Made by a program: the position numbers and the translations under genes | Part shown: in pieces, positions 53,567 through 63,990 of the stretch | Layout: each line of letters begins with the position of its first letter | How positions within the stretch are numbered: the first letter of the stretch is position 1 | Notes under the pieces: model-generated | The model's database searches: none | The model's input: only the letters and a program-made list of their open reading frames with translations | Told to the model about the DNA's origin: nothing | Assembly: GCA_947498355.1 (NCBI GenBank) | Contig: CANMKA010000010.1 | Span: forward strand, 60,255-124,254 | Reading direction: 5' to 3' | From: an uncultured Paraglaciecola sp. | Lineage (GTDB): Bacteria; Pseudomonadota; Gammaproteobacteria; Enterobacterales; Alteromonadaceae | Length of the DNA: 64,000 nt

Positions 53567-56467
53567 TCAGTGAACAGCCTCAAACGAAGGAATGACATCA
53601 ACATTATCCAACTCGACAAAGCCTTCTCTTCCATCTTGAACACCTTGGAGTTGAATAAGCAATTGCCCAAATTCCAATTGTCCTTCTATTTGAGTATACA
53701 AAGACAATAAACCTTCTTTGGTCGCGCCTTCTAATGCAGCAGTAAGCTGTTTTTGACTATCAAACTGATAACGACCTAGTCGCCAATCGTCATACAAGGG
53801 GCTAAATTCATGATCTAAATTAGCTGGCTGACGCTTTACCTCTAGTATTGCAGCGCGCTTGTACTCTTGAAATTGCTCTTCGGACAAGTCCTTGAGCTGA
53901 GTTATAAAGGTTTGCCTAAAATTATCTATTCTCTTGTAAAGTTCGGGTAGCCCTACCTTAGACGATTGAACATAAAACCCAAACAACCATTGCCTATTCA
54001 ATGCCTGATTAAAGAACCCTACTGAATAAGCGAGTTGCTCTTCGGTGCGGATCTGTTCAAATAACGGAACAGAAATCATGTCCTGCAAAATATACCCGGT
54101 CGCCAAGTCTTCAAAAGAAAGCGGTCGCATATAAGTATCGACGAAAGCAACCCCTTCTTGAGTGACGTATTGGTTGAATGAAAATCCAAGACCAACTTTG
54201 ACTTCAAGTTCTTCAGAGACATATAGAGGCATAAAATCACGATTCTCTGGCAATAGAGCCAAGGCTGATTGCGCCATACTTGTAAGCCGCTCATCAGTAT
54301 AATTGCCATGAGCCAACACTCTCAAATTAGCATGTGTAACCATGTCCGCGAGGTGCATATCCAAGGATTCTAGGCTGATTTTATCTAAGCTCTTTAGCAG
54401 AGCTTGATCACTGTAGTTATCAAAATTTAGTACTTGTCTAAATCGAACAAACAGTTGGTCTAAAAGAATTTTCTTCTCACGATTGCGAATATCCGCTTCT
54501 AAGGTGGTTTTGTACACATCCAGCTGAGAGGCGCTGATTTTCAAGGTAGAAATATCACTCAGTAGACGCGAAAGTAGTATAGGTTGCTTGTCTGTATAGC
54601 CATTTATGGTGATCTGTAAACCGTTTTCGACAGAAACATAAAGTTCAATACCAGCCACCCAAGCTTCAGATGTAATTGCCGATAACTTATCTGTTAAGGC
54701 CTGGCTTAGAATACTCGACATTACGCTTTGCCTTGCAGAGGCTTTTGCTTTATCAGTATTGAATTCTATGATGATTTTACCTTTAGGCACTTTAAAGTAC
54801 TGGGAATGGCTAAAAAAAACAGAAAAACCCGGTAAATCAATCAATTGCTTCGGCTTAAGATATAAGCCATCCGTGACCAACTGAAAATCTGTTGCCATTA
54901 GAGTATTCTGCGTAGGCAGTGTAAAAGTATAATTAACAGCTAAATCCCGCCAGCGTGCTTTGTCACTTTGTAAAATAGGCGACATTTGATACTTACCCGA
55001 GAAATAAGGGATAGTGCGTACTACAGCTTGCTGCTTATCAATGAAAAAAAGCCTAACCTTATCTGGCATCATTTGCTTGATTAAGTGATGAATGCTTTTA
55101 GGTGAAAATTTAGCATACTCATAGGCGTGACTTACTGCATGTTTTGCCGGATAAGTCTGCAAGGCAGTAGCCAGTTCTAGGGCATATTCATAGCCCTGCC
55201 CCATATCCTTAAACCTAAACTGGTTATCTAAGCTTTGCTGTATTTCATTAAAATAGCGGGATGAAATCCCCTTTGTTTGTATCAGCTCTAAATAGTTAAA
55301 AAATAGACCAATGATAGTATCGCGTTGAATGACACCTTGCTCAGTTAGGTCTATTTGTACCGAAAAGTCACCAGCAGTTTTGTATAAAACCGGGTTGTAA
55401 TAAACGTGTACCCCTTCACTCAAACCAAGTTGCTTTATCTGGCTGGCAAAGGTTCCAGGCATTTCGCTACTGATTAAGTAAGCTAAATAAGCATTCGGTT
55501 TACTTAAAAATTGTTGACTATTGTCGTCAATGACAAAACTTAAGTGTAACTGCCGCATATCTGACTGGGGGCGATAACGAATAATCACTCCTTGCTCAGC
55601 ATCAGATACAACTTGCCTAAATGACTCGTCAGTTTTCTTAACATAACTGGCTTGGTCGTTGTTCAGTGAAATGTCTAGTCCACTCTTAATGGGAGAAAAA
55701 TAGCGTAATGCCAGAGATTTAAGCGCATCAATAGGTAAAGGACTAACTAGCGTGCCCGTCATTACATCTGCCGAATAATAGGTTTGGTAAAAATGGACAA
55801 GAGCTTGCTGTAAAGACAACTGCTTTTGATCCGCCAAGGTGCTGAGATTGCCCCAGTTGAATCGTCTTAAAGGATGAGCTGGATGTAAGGTTGCACCGTT
55901 TAAGGCCTCCAACATGACCCAATCATCAGTCCGTTTCATCTTCCATTCTGCATCTACCGCGTGCCGTTCTTTACTGGCGTAACGTTCATCTAATAACGCC
56001 TCATAAAAAAAGCGACTAAACCTGTCTAAAACAGGTCCGAACGCCTCGTGGTTAATCGACAACATATAGTTAGTTTGGTGCAAATCTGTAAAGGCATTAG
56101 TATCTCCGCCATGTTTTGCAACAAACTCAGAGTAGTCACTGGCACTAGGAAATCCCTCGGTTCCCATAAAAAGCATGTGTTCTAAGTAATGGGCCAACCC
56201 GCCGAAACCATCTGGCTCATGCATCGAGCCTACGCCTACACTCACTGCTGCTGATGATTGAGAAGCGTTAGGGTCAGACACTAATAAAAACTTGAAGCCA
56301 TTATCTAAGACAAGATATGCGTAATCGCGGGGATCGTTTGGGCTTTTTATTATACTTGGAGAAGACAGCTCTAATGCTTGCTCAGAATCAAAGCTAGTAC
56401 AACTTGCGGCCATCACGATACATAAAAATAAAAAAACAGGTAAAGCCAAAGAACGAAGATACTTCAT
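53567..56467 (-). CDS. M16 (pitrilysin/insulinase) family zinc protease, lipoprotein
   Basis: 966 residues. The signal peptide ends VMAASC, so Cys23 is probably acylated and the enzyme anchored in the periplasm or outer membrane. The inverted zinc motif HYLEH is His93-x-x-Glu96-His97 (metal ligands His93 and His97, catalytic Glu96). The third ligand is probably Glu174 in VDAEW, 77 residues on as in pitrilysin. Three further M16 domains follow, including the QIRTEEQLAYSVGFF substrate-binding block. E. coli PtrA is its nearest familiar relative. Single gene, after the secDF terminator. Confidence 0.93.
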   Translation of the reverse strand: MKYLRSLALPVFLFLCIVMAASCTSFDSEQALELSSPSIIKSPNDPRDYAYLVLDNGFKFLLVSDPNASQSSAAVSVGVGSMHEPDGFGGLAHYLEHMLFMGTEGFPSASDYSEFVAKHGGDTNAFTDLHQTNYMLSINHEAFGPVLDRFSRFFYEALLDERYASKERHAVDAEWKMKRTDDWVMLEALNGATLHPAHPLRRFNWGNLSTLADQKQLSLQQALVHFYQTYYSADVMTGTLVSPLPIDALKSLALRYFSPIKSGLDISLNNDQASYVKKTDESFRQVVSDAEQGVIIRYRPQSDMRQLHLSFVIDDNSQQFLSKPNAYLAYLISSEMPGTFASQIKQLGLSEGVHVYYNPVLYKTAGDFSVQIDLTEQGVIQRDTIIGLFFNYLELIQTKGISSRYFNEIQQSLDNQFRFKDMGQGYEYALELATALQTYPAKHAVSHAYEYAKFSPKSIHHLIKQMMPDKVRLFFIDKQQAVVRTIPYFSGKYQMSPILQSDKARWRDLAVNYTFTLPTQNTLMATDFQLVTDGLYLKPKQLIDLPGFSVFFSHSQYFKVPKGKIIIEFNTDKAKASARQSVMSSILSQALTDKLSAITSEAWVAGIELYVSVENGLQITINGYTDKQPILLSRLLSDISTLKISASQLDVYKTTLEADIRNREKKILLDQLFVRFRQVLNFDNYSDQALLKSLDKISLESLDMHLADMVTHANLRVLAHGNYTDERLTSMAQSALALLPENRDFMPLYVSEELEVKVGLGFSFNQYVTQEGVAFVDTYMRPLSFEDLATGYILQDMISVPLFEQIRTEEQLAYSVGFFNQALNRQWLFGFYVQSSKVGLPELYKRIDNFRQTFITQLKDLSEEQFQEYKRAAILEVKRQPANLDHEFSPLYDDWRLGRYQFDSQKQLTAALEGATKEGLLSLYTQIEGQLEFGQLLIQLQGVQDGREGFVELDNVDVIPSFEAVH

Positions 56468-56517
56468 GATGGTAATCGAGGCGTTTTAGAAAATAATCAA
56501 ATTAACCAATAGTCTAC

Positions 56518-56549
56518 ATAAAAAAAGCAGCCAATGCTGGCTGCTTTCA
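56518..56549 (-). terminator. Terminator of the tgt-yajC-secDF operon
   Basis: On the minus strand AAAGCAGCCA / TGGCTGCTTT with a four-base loop followed by a T-run. Lies between secF and the M16 protease gene. Confidence 0.88.
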
Positions 56550-56577
56550 TTTTTGTTCTGGAGCAAAACTGCGCGAG

Positions 56578-57519
56578 TTACATAATTGCGTCTTGGTCTG
56601 CGCCTTCTTTCTCTATTTCAGTAGGCATTAAGTCTTCTTTGCTTATCCCTAAACTCAAAGCAACTAAACTTGACACATATACCGAAGAATAAGTTCCTAT
56701 CACTACACCGAACAACAAAGCCGTCGCAAAACCATGGATTGTAGCACCACCCAAGAAGAACAGAGCTAACAACACTAAAATGGTAGTCACTGACGTTACG
56801 ATAGTTCGATTAAGGGTTTGAGTAAGAGAGATATTAATTACCTCTTCTGGTGAACCTTTACGGATTTTTCGGAAATTTTCACGAATACGGTCACACACAA
56901 CTATAGTATCGTTCAAGGAATAACCGATAACCGCCAACACAGCAGCCAACACAGTCAGGTCGAATTCTAGCTCAAGCACTGAAAATAGGCCTAACGTTAA
57001 TATAACATCATGAGCCAAAGCTGCGACCGAACCTAGAGCAAAGCGCCACTCAAAGCGCATCGCCACATAGATTAAAATACACAATAGCGCCACAAGCATC
57101 GCTAGCCCGCCTTGCTCAGTGAGCTCTTCACCCACACTAGAGCTGACATAAGAACTGCCACGCATTTCAGCGGTACTGTCAGCTTCTTTTAGCACTTTCA
57201 AAGCAGCGTCACCCAACTCAGAAGGCTTAACACCCTCTCGCGATGCTAAGCGAATGAGTACATCTTGACTGCTACCAAAGTTTTGCACTACAGCATCGTT
57301 AAAGTCTGAATTTGCTAATTGCTTACGGATTTGCTCCAAATCTGCAGCTTGTTGGTAACCGACTTCAATTTGTGTACCACCGGTGAAATCCAATCCCCAA
57401 TTGAGCTGTTTGGTAGCTAACGAAATAATCGACCCTAAAATCAACACAGCAGACAAGATAGCTGCTGGCTTTTTTAACGCCATAAAGGCTAGAGTATTTT
57501 TAACATTTAAAATTTGCAT
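56578..57519 (-). CDS. secF: Protein translocase subunit SecF
   Basis: Works with SecD and YajC to pull secreted proteins through SecYEG using the proton gradient. 313 residues from the ATG at 57519, preceded by GGAG. Six membrane segments: NWGLDFTGGTQIEV after the first, and the conserved VVCDRIRENFRK region. An in-frame start at 57573 would overlap secD and is unlikely. Confidence 0.96.
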   Translation of the reverse strand: MQILNVKNTLAFMALKKPAAILSAVLILGSIISLATKQLNWGLDFTGGTQIEVGYQQAADLEQIRKQLANSDFNDAVVQNFGSSQDVLIRLASREGVKPSELGDAALKVLKEADSTAEMRGSSYVSSSVGEELTEQGGLAMLVALLCILIYVAMRFEWRFALGSVAALAHDVILTLGLFSVLELEFDLTVLAAVLAVIGYSLNDTIVVCDRIRENFRKIRKGSPEEVINISLTQTLNRTIVTSVTTILVLLALFFLGGATIHGFATALLFGVVIGTYSSVYVSSLVALSLGISKEDLMPTEIEKEGADQDAIM

Positions 57520-57529
57520 CAAAGCGCTC

Positions 57530-59380
57530 CTATATAGACAACTTGCTAAGACGCTTACCGCCCCACCAAGCATTGACTATGGTTCTGGTCACTATGATTG
57601 CAGTAAACATAGATGTGGCGATACCTATCATTAAGGTAATAGAGAACCCCTTGATTGGCCCTGTTCCAATTGAGAACAAAATCAGTCCAACTAAGAAAGT
57701 GGTGACATTTGCATCTAAAATTGTCGAAAAAGCACTATCGTAACCATGATGAATGGCTTGTTGCGGGCTGCGACCTTGAGCAATCTCTTCACGGATCCGT
57801 TCAAATATCAGCACATTCGCATCAACTGCCATACCTACAGTTAATACAATGCCAGCCATACCTGGCAAGCTTAATGTCGCCCCTGGGATCATAGACATAA
57901 TGCCAGTGATCATCACTAGGTTTAAGGTAAGTGCCACGTTTGCCACAACGCCAAATGCCTTGTAGTAAACCAGCATAAAGATAAGCACTGCAATGAAACC
58001 TGCAACAATCGCAGTCATACCTAAATCAATGTTTTCTTGCCCTAGGCTTGGGCCTACAGTACGTTCTTCAATAATTTGTATAGGCGCAATCAACGCACCT
58101 GCACGTAACAACAACGCTAAATCATGGGCTTCTTTAGGCGAATCTAGGCCAGTTGTTTCAAATTGATTGCTAAACACGCCTTGAATAGTTGCGACACTCA
58201 CTACTCTGCGCGATTCTTCAAAAATCAACTTATCATTCGCGTCACGTTGGTCAGTAGCTTTGTATTCAATAAACACGACAGCCATGGGTTTGCCAACAGC
58301 GCGCTTGGTAAAATTAAGCATTTTGGCGCCGCCCTTGGAGTCAAGAGAGATAGACACTTTAGGCATGCCGTTTTGATCAACACCACTGTTAGCATCAATA
58401 ATTGAATTGCCTTTAACAATCACGCGCTTTTTAAGCAATACTGCGCCCATTGGGTCTTTATCGTAAGGTAAAAGTTCAGAACCTGGCGGCACTCGCCCAT
58501 TGATGGCGTCACGTACGTCGTGCTCTGTATCAACTTCGCGATATTCCAAGGTGGCAGTAGCATTAAGTATCTCTTTTGCTTTCGCTGTATCTTGAATACC
58601 CGGTAATTGCACAACAATGCGGTCAGGACCTTGCTTTTGAACCGTTGGCTCAGCAACGCCCAATTGATTAACTCGGTTACGGATAATGGTAATATTTTGC
58701 TTTACCGCGTAGTCGCGCGTTTCTTTCAGCTTTTGTTCAGACATGGATACGGCTAACACTAAGCCACTTTTCTCAACAAAAACCAGATCACGGTTTCGAT
58801 TTTTAAGGAAGAACTCTGCTTTATCTAACGTTTCTTGATCACGAAAGAATATTTCAACGCCATCATCTACCTGCTTAACCGTACGGTAACGAATTTTTTC
58901 TTCTCTAAGAGCAGTTCTAAAGTCACCGTCCATGTCTTCGTATGACTTAGCTAGGGCCGATTTCATGTCAACTTCCATTAAGAAGTGCACACCACCTCGC
59001 AGATCTAGACCTAGCTTCATAGGGACGCCACCCAGAGCTTCTAACCATTGTGGCGTATCTGGTGCTAAGTTCATTGCCACTATATATTCGTCGCCTAGGG
59101 CTTTTTCGATACTTTCTCTAGCAACTAATTGGCTGTCAGAATCAGATAAACGTACCAAAATTTGTTGATCGGCCAATTCAACTTGTTTGGCTGTGATATT
59201 GGCTTTTACCAGTTCACTTTGCACTTTTTCAACAATCGAATTATCAACAATGGCATTTTTACTCGCCGAAATTTGTACCGCGTGATCTTCACCATACAAG
59301 TTAGGAGAGGCATAAAGAGCACAAATCGCAATTACACATATGACGAGTATGTACTTCCACAATGGGGTTTGATTTAACAC
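57530..59380 (-). CDS. secD: Protein translocase subunit SecD
   Basis: Partner of SecF, 616 residues and six membrane segments. KLGLDLRGGVHFLMEVD follows the first; the C-terminal half has VGMAVDANVLIFERIREE. I place the start at a GTG (59380): it gives VLNQTPLWKYIL, aligned with E. coli SecD MLNRYPLWKY, and AAGGAA lies six bases upstream. The ATG at 59410 would add ten residues and lie upstream of that ribosome-binding site. Confidence 0.95.
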   Translation of the reverse strand: MLNQTPLWKYILVICVIAICALYASPNLYGEDHAVQISASKNAIVDNSIVEKVQSELVKANITAKQVELADQQILVRLSDSDSQLVARESIEKALGDEYIVAMNLAPDTPQWLEALGGVPMKLGLDLRGGVHFLMEVDMKSALAKSYEDMDGDFRTALREEKIRYRTVKQVDDGVEIFFRDQETLDKAEFFLKNRNRDLVFVEKSGLVLAVSMSEQKLKETRDYAVKQNITIIRNRVNQLGVAEPTVQKQGPDRIVVQLPGIQDTAKAKEILNATATLEYREVDTEHDVRDAINGRVPPGSELLPYDKDPMGAVLLKKRVIVKGNSIIDANSGVDQNGMPKVSISLDSKGGAKMLNFTKRAVGKPMAVVFIEYKATDQRDANDKLIFEESRRVVSVATIQGVFSNQFETTGLDSPKEAHDLALLLRAGALIAPIQIIEERTVGPSLGQENIDLGMTAIVAGFIAVLIFMLVYYKAFGVVANVALTLNLVMITGIMSMIPGATLSLPGMAGIVLTVGMAVDANVLIFERIREEIAQGRSPQQAIHHGYDSAFSTILDANVTTFLVGLILFSIGTGPIKGFSITLMIGIATSMFTAIIVTRTIVNAWWGGKRLSKLSI

Positions 59381-59437
59381 AAGAGGTTCCTTTCGTTGCT
59401 CAAAGCCCAAACCTACCTTAGGTCTGGGCAGAATGGG

Positions 59438-59776
59438 CTAGATAGCTTTCATTGTACCTTTAGGTAATACAGCTGATACCGCAGATTTTTGTACAACTAT
59501 ATTAGTTGAATCATTTAGGGCAATTTCGATGAAATCCTTATCTTCGGAAACCTTAGTAACCTTTCCAACCATGCCGCCTTGAGTCAAAATTTCATCTCCT
59601 TTACTCAAAGACGAAATCAAATTTTTATGCTCTTTCACACGCTTAGCTTGAGGACGGTAAAGCATAAAATAAAAAATCAAACCAAAAACGCCCAACATAA
59701 TTAGCATTTCGAAACCGCCACCAGCGCCTCCACCAGTTGCTGCTTGGGCGTGCGCGTCGGATATAAATAAACTCAT
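59438..59776 (-). CDS. yajC: Sec translocon accessory protein YajC
   Basis: 112 residues, one membrane segment (about 22-43) followed by YRPQAKRVKEHKNLISSLSKGDEILTQGGMVGKV, the classic YajC cytoplasmic part. Lies between tgt and secD as in E. coli. Confidence 0.97.
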   Translation of the reverse strand: MSLFISDAHAQAATGGGAGGGFEMLIMLGVFGLIFYFMLYRPQAKRVKEHKNLISSLSKGDEILTQGGMVGKVTKVSEDKDFIEIALNDSTNIVVQKSAVSAVLPKGTMKAI

Positions 59777-59819
59777 AGTTACCTCTAAATTTTGTTAGTT
59801 ATTATGTTTTAAATTGGGT

Positions 59820-61254
<1,435 letters not shown>

Positions 61255-61255
<1 letters not shown>

Positions 61256-61285
61256 AAAAAGCCGACTAATTGCTTAGTCGGCTTT
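61255..61285 (-). terminator. Terminator of the tRNA-Ala/Glu operon
   Basis: On the minus strand AAAGCCGACTAA / TTAGTCGGCTTT with a four-base loop, running into a T-tract. Sits just after the last tRNA-Glu. Confidence 0.9.
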
Positions 61286-61291
61286 GATATA

Positions 61292-61367
61292 TGGCGTCCC
61301 CTAGGGGATTCGAACCCCTGTTACCGCCGTGAAAGGGCGGTGTCCTAGGCCTCTAGACGAAGGGGAC
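61292..61367 (-). tRNA. tRNA-Glu (TTC)
   Basis: Full cloverleaf of 76 bases including encoded CCA: acceptor GTCCCCT / AGGGGAC, anticodon arm CCGCCCTTTCACGGCGG with TTC, T-arm AGGGGTTCGAATCCCCT. Identical to the second copy upstream. Confidence 0.98.
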
Positions 61368-61512
61368 AAAAAATTGTTTTGCAAAGCATACTTTGCTGAT
61401 TTTTTGTTAGGTAGGGTGAGCCTGTGAACCGAGCGACCTTATTCTAACAAACTATCAATATTCTCATGCGTCTACAGTTTAGATACTTGAGAACCAATTT
61501 CTGTCAAACTTA

Positions 61513-61538
61513 TATTTACTGGCCTAGGTGGTAGTAAA
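61513..61538. repeat. 26-bp spacer repeat, copy 1
   Basis: Exact 26-base match to 61820-61845 (core ACTGGCCTAGGTGG flanked by TTT and AAA). Lies between the two tRNA-Glu genes. Confidence 0.9.
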
Positions 61539-61611
61539 TACTCCTTGTTAATCTGAAGGGCTATAAAACATATCCTATGCTTTAACCTTCGGCCGAATCA
61601 ACGACATTATA

Positions 61612-61687
61612 TGGCGTCCCCTAGGGGATTCGAACCCCTGTTACCGCCGTGAAAGGGCGGTGTCCTAGGCCTCTAGACGAAGGGGAC
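61612..61687 (-). tRNA. tRNA-Glu (TTC), second copy
   Basis: Same 76 bases as the copy at 61292. Transcribed before it in the same direction. A hairpin of about 11 bp (TTTTCGGAAAC / GTTTCCGAAAA, about 61698-61721) sits just upstream of its 5' end. Confidence 0.98.
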
Positions 61688-61819
61688 AAAAGTTCTTTTT
61701 TCGGAAACACGTTTCCGAAAATTTTTGTAAGGCAAGATGAGCCTGCGGATCGCGCGACCTTTGATGGCCGAGGAGGCAGATATTTGCACTCACAAAATTA
61801 AAAATTCTGTCTATCTTTC

Positions 61820-61845
61820 TATTTACTGGCCTAGGTGGTAGTAAA
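61820..61845. repeat. 26-bp spacer repeat, copy 2
   Basis: Second copy of the spacer repeat, here between tRNA-Ala and tRNA-Glu. Shows that the tRNA-Glu gene was duplicated together with its upstream flank. Confidence 0.9.
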
Positions 61846-61859
61846 CAGTCCATGATATT

Positions 61860-61935
<76 letters not shown>

Positions 61936-62003
61936 TAACTTATCGAGCAACATTAAATATGTTTACTTGATTAAGTAGGCGTCGTTCCGTGACAGCGGGG
62001 CGC

Positions 62004-62032
62004 ATTCTATGGAGATGACTAATCTATGTCAA
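62004..62032 (-). promoter_or_regulatory. Promoter of the tRNA-Ala/Glu operon
   Basis: On the minus strand TTGACA, 17-bp spacer, TAGAAT, followed by the GC-rich discriminator GCGCCCC typical of growth-rate-controlled stable-RNA promoters. Sits just after the gltX stop codon. Confidence 0.88.
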
Positions 62033-62040
62033 CGGTTTTT

Positions 62041-63450
62041 TTAAGAATTTTCTCTGTTTGCTATATATTTGAGCGCTTTGGTTATACGTTGCTCAACTTG
62101 CTCAGAATTTAACAAGCTTAATGTAATATCTAAAGATGGGGAATTCCCTGCTCCAGATACCGCAACACGCAATGGCATGCCTACTTTACCCATGCCTACA
62201 TCGAGTTCTTCGGCTGTAGCAGTAATTGCTTGCTGAATATTTTCCGGTGTCCATGATGGGATAGCCGCTAACTTTTCTTGCACTAATAGTAAGGGCGCCT
62301 TTGCTACAGGTCTTAAGTGCTTCTTCGCAGCCTTTTCATCAAACTCTTCGTAGTCTTGATAAAAATATTGGCTAATCTGAGCTAACTCCTTAAGATTTTT
62401 CACTCGCTCTGCTTGAGCGGTAATAACATCGCAAATATTTGGCCCCTGAGAAATATCAATTTTTAGTTGCTCAAAATGCCAGCTCGCATGTTTTGCAACC
62501 TCTTCTGGGGGTAAAGTTTTAATGTAATGCTGGTTAAGCCAAATCAGTTTGTCTGTATTAAACGCCGATGCCGATTGGCCAATTGCATCTAAACTAAACA
62601 GCTCAATCATTTCGTCTACAGAGAATATTTCCTGATCACCATGAGACCAACCCAAGCGAACTAAGTAATTAAGTAAAGCTTGAGGCAGATACCCATCATC
62701 ACGGTACTGCATAACACTCACCGCACCATGACGCTTAGACAATTTTTTACCGTCGTCCCCTAAAATCATGGAAACATGAGCGTATTCTGGAATCGGCGCA
62801 CCTAATGCTTGCAGTATATTAATTTGCCTTGGGGTATTATTAATGTGGTCTTCACCCCTCACCACATGGGTAATCCCCATATCCCAATCATCTACCACTA
62901 CACAAAAGTTGTAAGTGGGTGTTCCATCCGAGCGACAAATAATCAAATCGTCCAATTCAGCATTGGCAATTTCGATATTGCCTCGAATATGGTCCTTTAT
63001 CGTGACACTGCCCTCTAGAGGTGTTTTGAAACGTATAACAAAAGGCTGGTCTTGTGGATGGTCTGTACGTTCGCGCCATGTACCTGGATACCTAGGTTTC
63101 TCTCCATTATCCATTTGCTGCTGTCGGAGCTCATCTAGTTCCGCCGCAGGCATAAAACACTTATAGGCTTTACCCTCACTCATAAGCTGTTCAATAAGTT
63201 GGTTGTAACGTTCAAATCGCTGAGTTTGATAATAAGGCCCATCATTCCATTCCAAGCCTAGCCATTGCATACCTTCCAAAATGGCATCGATAGCCCCTTG
63301 GGTAGAACGCTCTATATCTGTATCTTCAATTCGTAAAACAAAGTTTCCTCCTTGGCTTTTCGCATATAACCAAGAGTATAAAGCGGTACGTGCACCGCCC
63401 ACATGTAAATAACCCGTAGGGCTGGGAGCAAATCGAGTAACGACTGTCAT
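62041..63450 (-). CDS. gltX: Glutamyl-tRNA synthetase
   Basis: Charges tRNA-Glu. 469 residues, class I: HIGH-type motif [19 protein letters not shown], the RIEDTD block, and KMSKS-type motif [12 protein letters not shown]. The tRNA-Glu genes lie just downstream in the same direction with their own promoter. Zinc-site cysteines of the E. coli type are not evident ([17 protein letters not shown] region). Confidence 0.97.
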   Translation of the reverse strand: MTVVTRFAPSPTGYLHVGGARTALYSWLYAKSQGGNFVLRIEDTDIERSTQGAIDAILEGMQWLGLEWNDGPYYQTQRFERYNQLIEQLMSEGKAYKCFMPAAELDELRQQQMDNGEKPRYPGTWRERTDHPQDQPFVIRFKTPLEGSVTIKDHIRGNIEIANAELDDLIICRSDGTPTYNFCVVVDDWDMGITHVVRGEDHINNTPRQINILQALGAPIPEYAHVSMILGDDGKKLSKRHGAVSVMQYRDDGYLPQALLNYLVRLGWSHGDQEIFSVDEMIELFSLDAIGQSASAFNTDKLIWLNQHYIKTLPPEEVAKHASWHFEQLKIDISQGPNICDVITAQAERVKNLKELAQISQYFYQDYEEFDEKAAKKHLRPVAKAPLLLVQEKLAAIPSWTPENIQQAITATAEELDVGMGKVGMPLRVAVSGAGNSPSLDITLSLLNSEQVEQRITKALKYIANRENS

Positions 63451-63708
63451 GTAGTAAATGTCCTAACAAAAAATTGTCGGTATTTTATCAGCCTATGAAT
63501 TAGAAGTGTATCGACAATCTTTACCTAGCCAAAACTAGCTAACTACTGGATATACTAAAGAATGCTTTCGTAACATAAGTTCTACTTTTTTTAAAACCAA
63601 GAATCATTTGCAAACTTGATTGAGCATACAGTTAGGTATCAAATCAACTTTGAAAACTCACCATTTGCTGGGTTTTTAAGCATTCAAATCTATTTTTTAA
63701 GTAAACTA

Positions 63709-63744
63709 TTGACACTAGTCATTGCGTACCTATAATAGCGCCCC
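63709..63744 (+). promoter_or_regulatory. Consensus stable-RNA promoter driving the tRNA-like repeat array
   Basis: TTGACA (63709-63714), 16-bp spacer, TATAAT (63731-63736), then AGCGCCCCAC. Both hexamers are perfect consensus and the discriminator GCGCCCC is the same as in the tRNA-Ala/Glu promoter. A small hairpin CAAGGT / ACCTTG (63748-63763) follows before the first repeat. Confidence 0.92.
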
Positions 63745-63777
63745 ACTCAAGGTCTGCACCTTGATACAGAAAAAAAT

Positions 63778-63990
63778 AAATGCGTAGCTCAGTTCGAAAA
63801 GGCAGAGCATCGCCGCTTTCTACAAGGAATAGTCGAGGGTCACTGATAAATACAGTGAATTTAAACGGATATAAACCCTATGGACGCTTAGCTCAGTTGA
63901 AAAAAGACAGAGCATCGCCGCTCTCTACAAGGAATAGTCGAGGGTCACTGATAAATACAGTGAATTTAAACGGATATAAACCCTATGGAC
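63778..63990 (+). ncRNA. Putative tRNA-like RNAs from the repeat array
   Basis: Inferred transcript of the two complete repeat units. Seen: a D-arm-like GCTC/GAGC stem with an enlarged loop, a perfect CACTG-ATAAATA-CAGTG hairpin (5 bp, 7-base loop, the geometry of a T-arm), and the TAC triplet in CTACAAGG. Missing: acceptor stem pairing and TTCG/TTCA of the T-loop. The strong promoter argues that they are, or recently were, transcribed as stable RNA. They could be decaying tRNA-Val genes or a distinct tRNA-derived RNA. Confidence 0.5.

Noticed and set aside
63782..63890. Functional tRNA-Val gene
   Set aside because: No base-paired acceptor stem, no TTC T-loop, no CCA end, and insertions around the anticodon loop.
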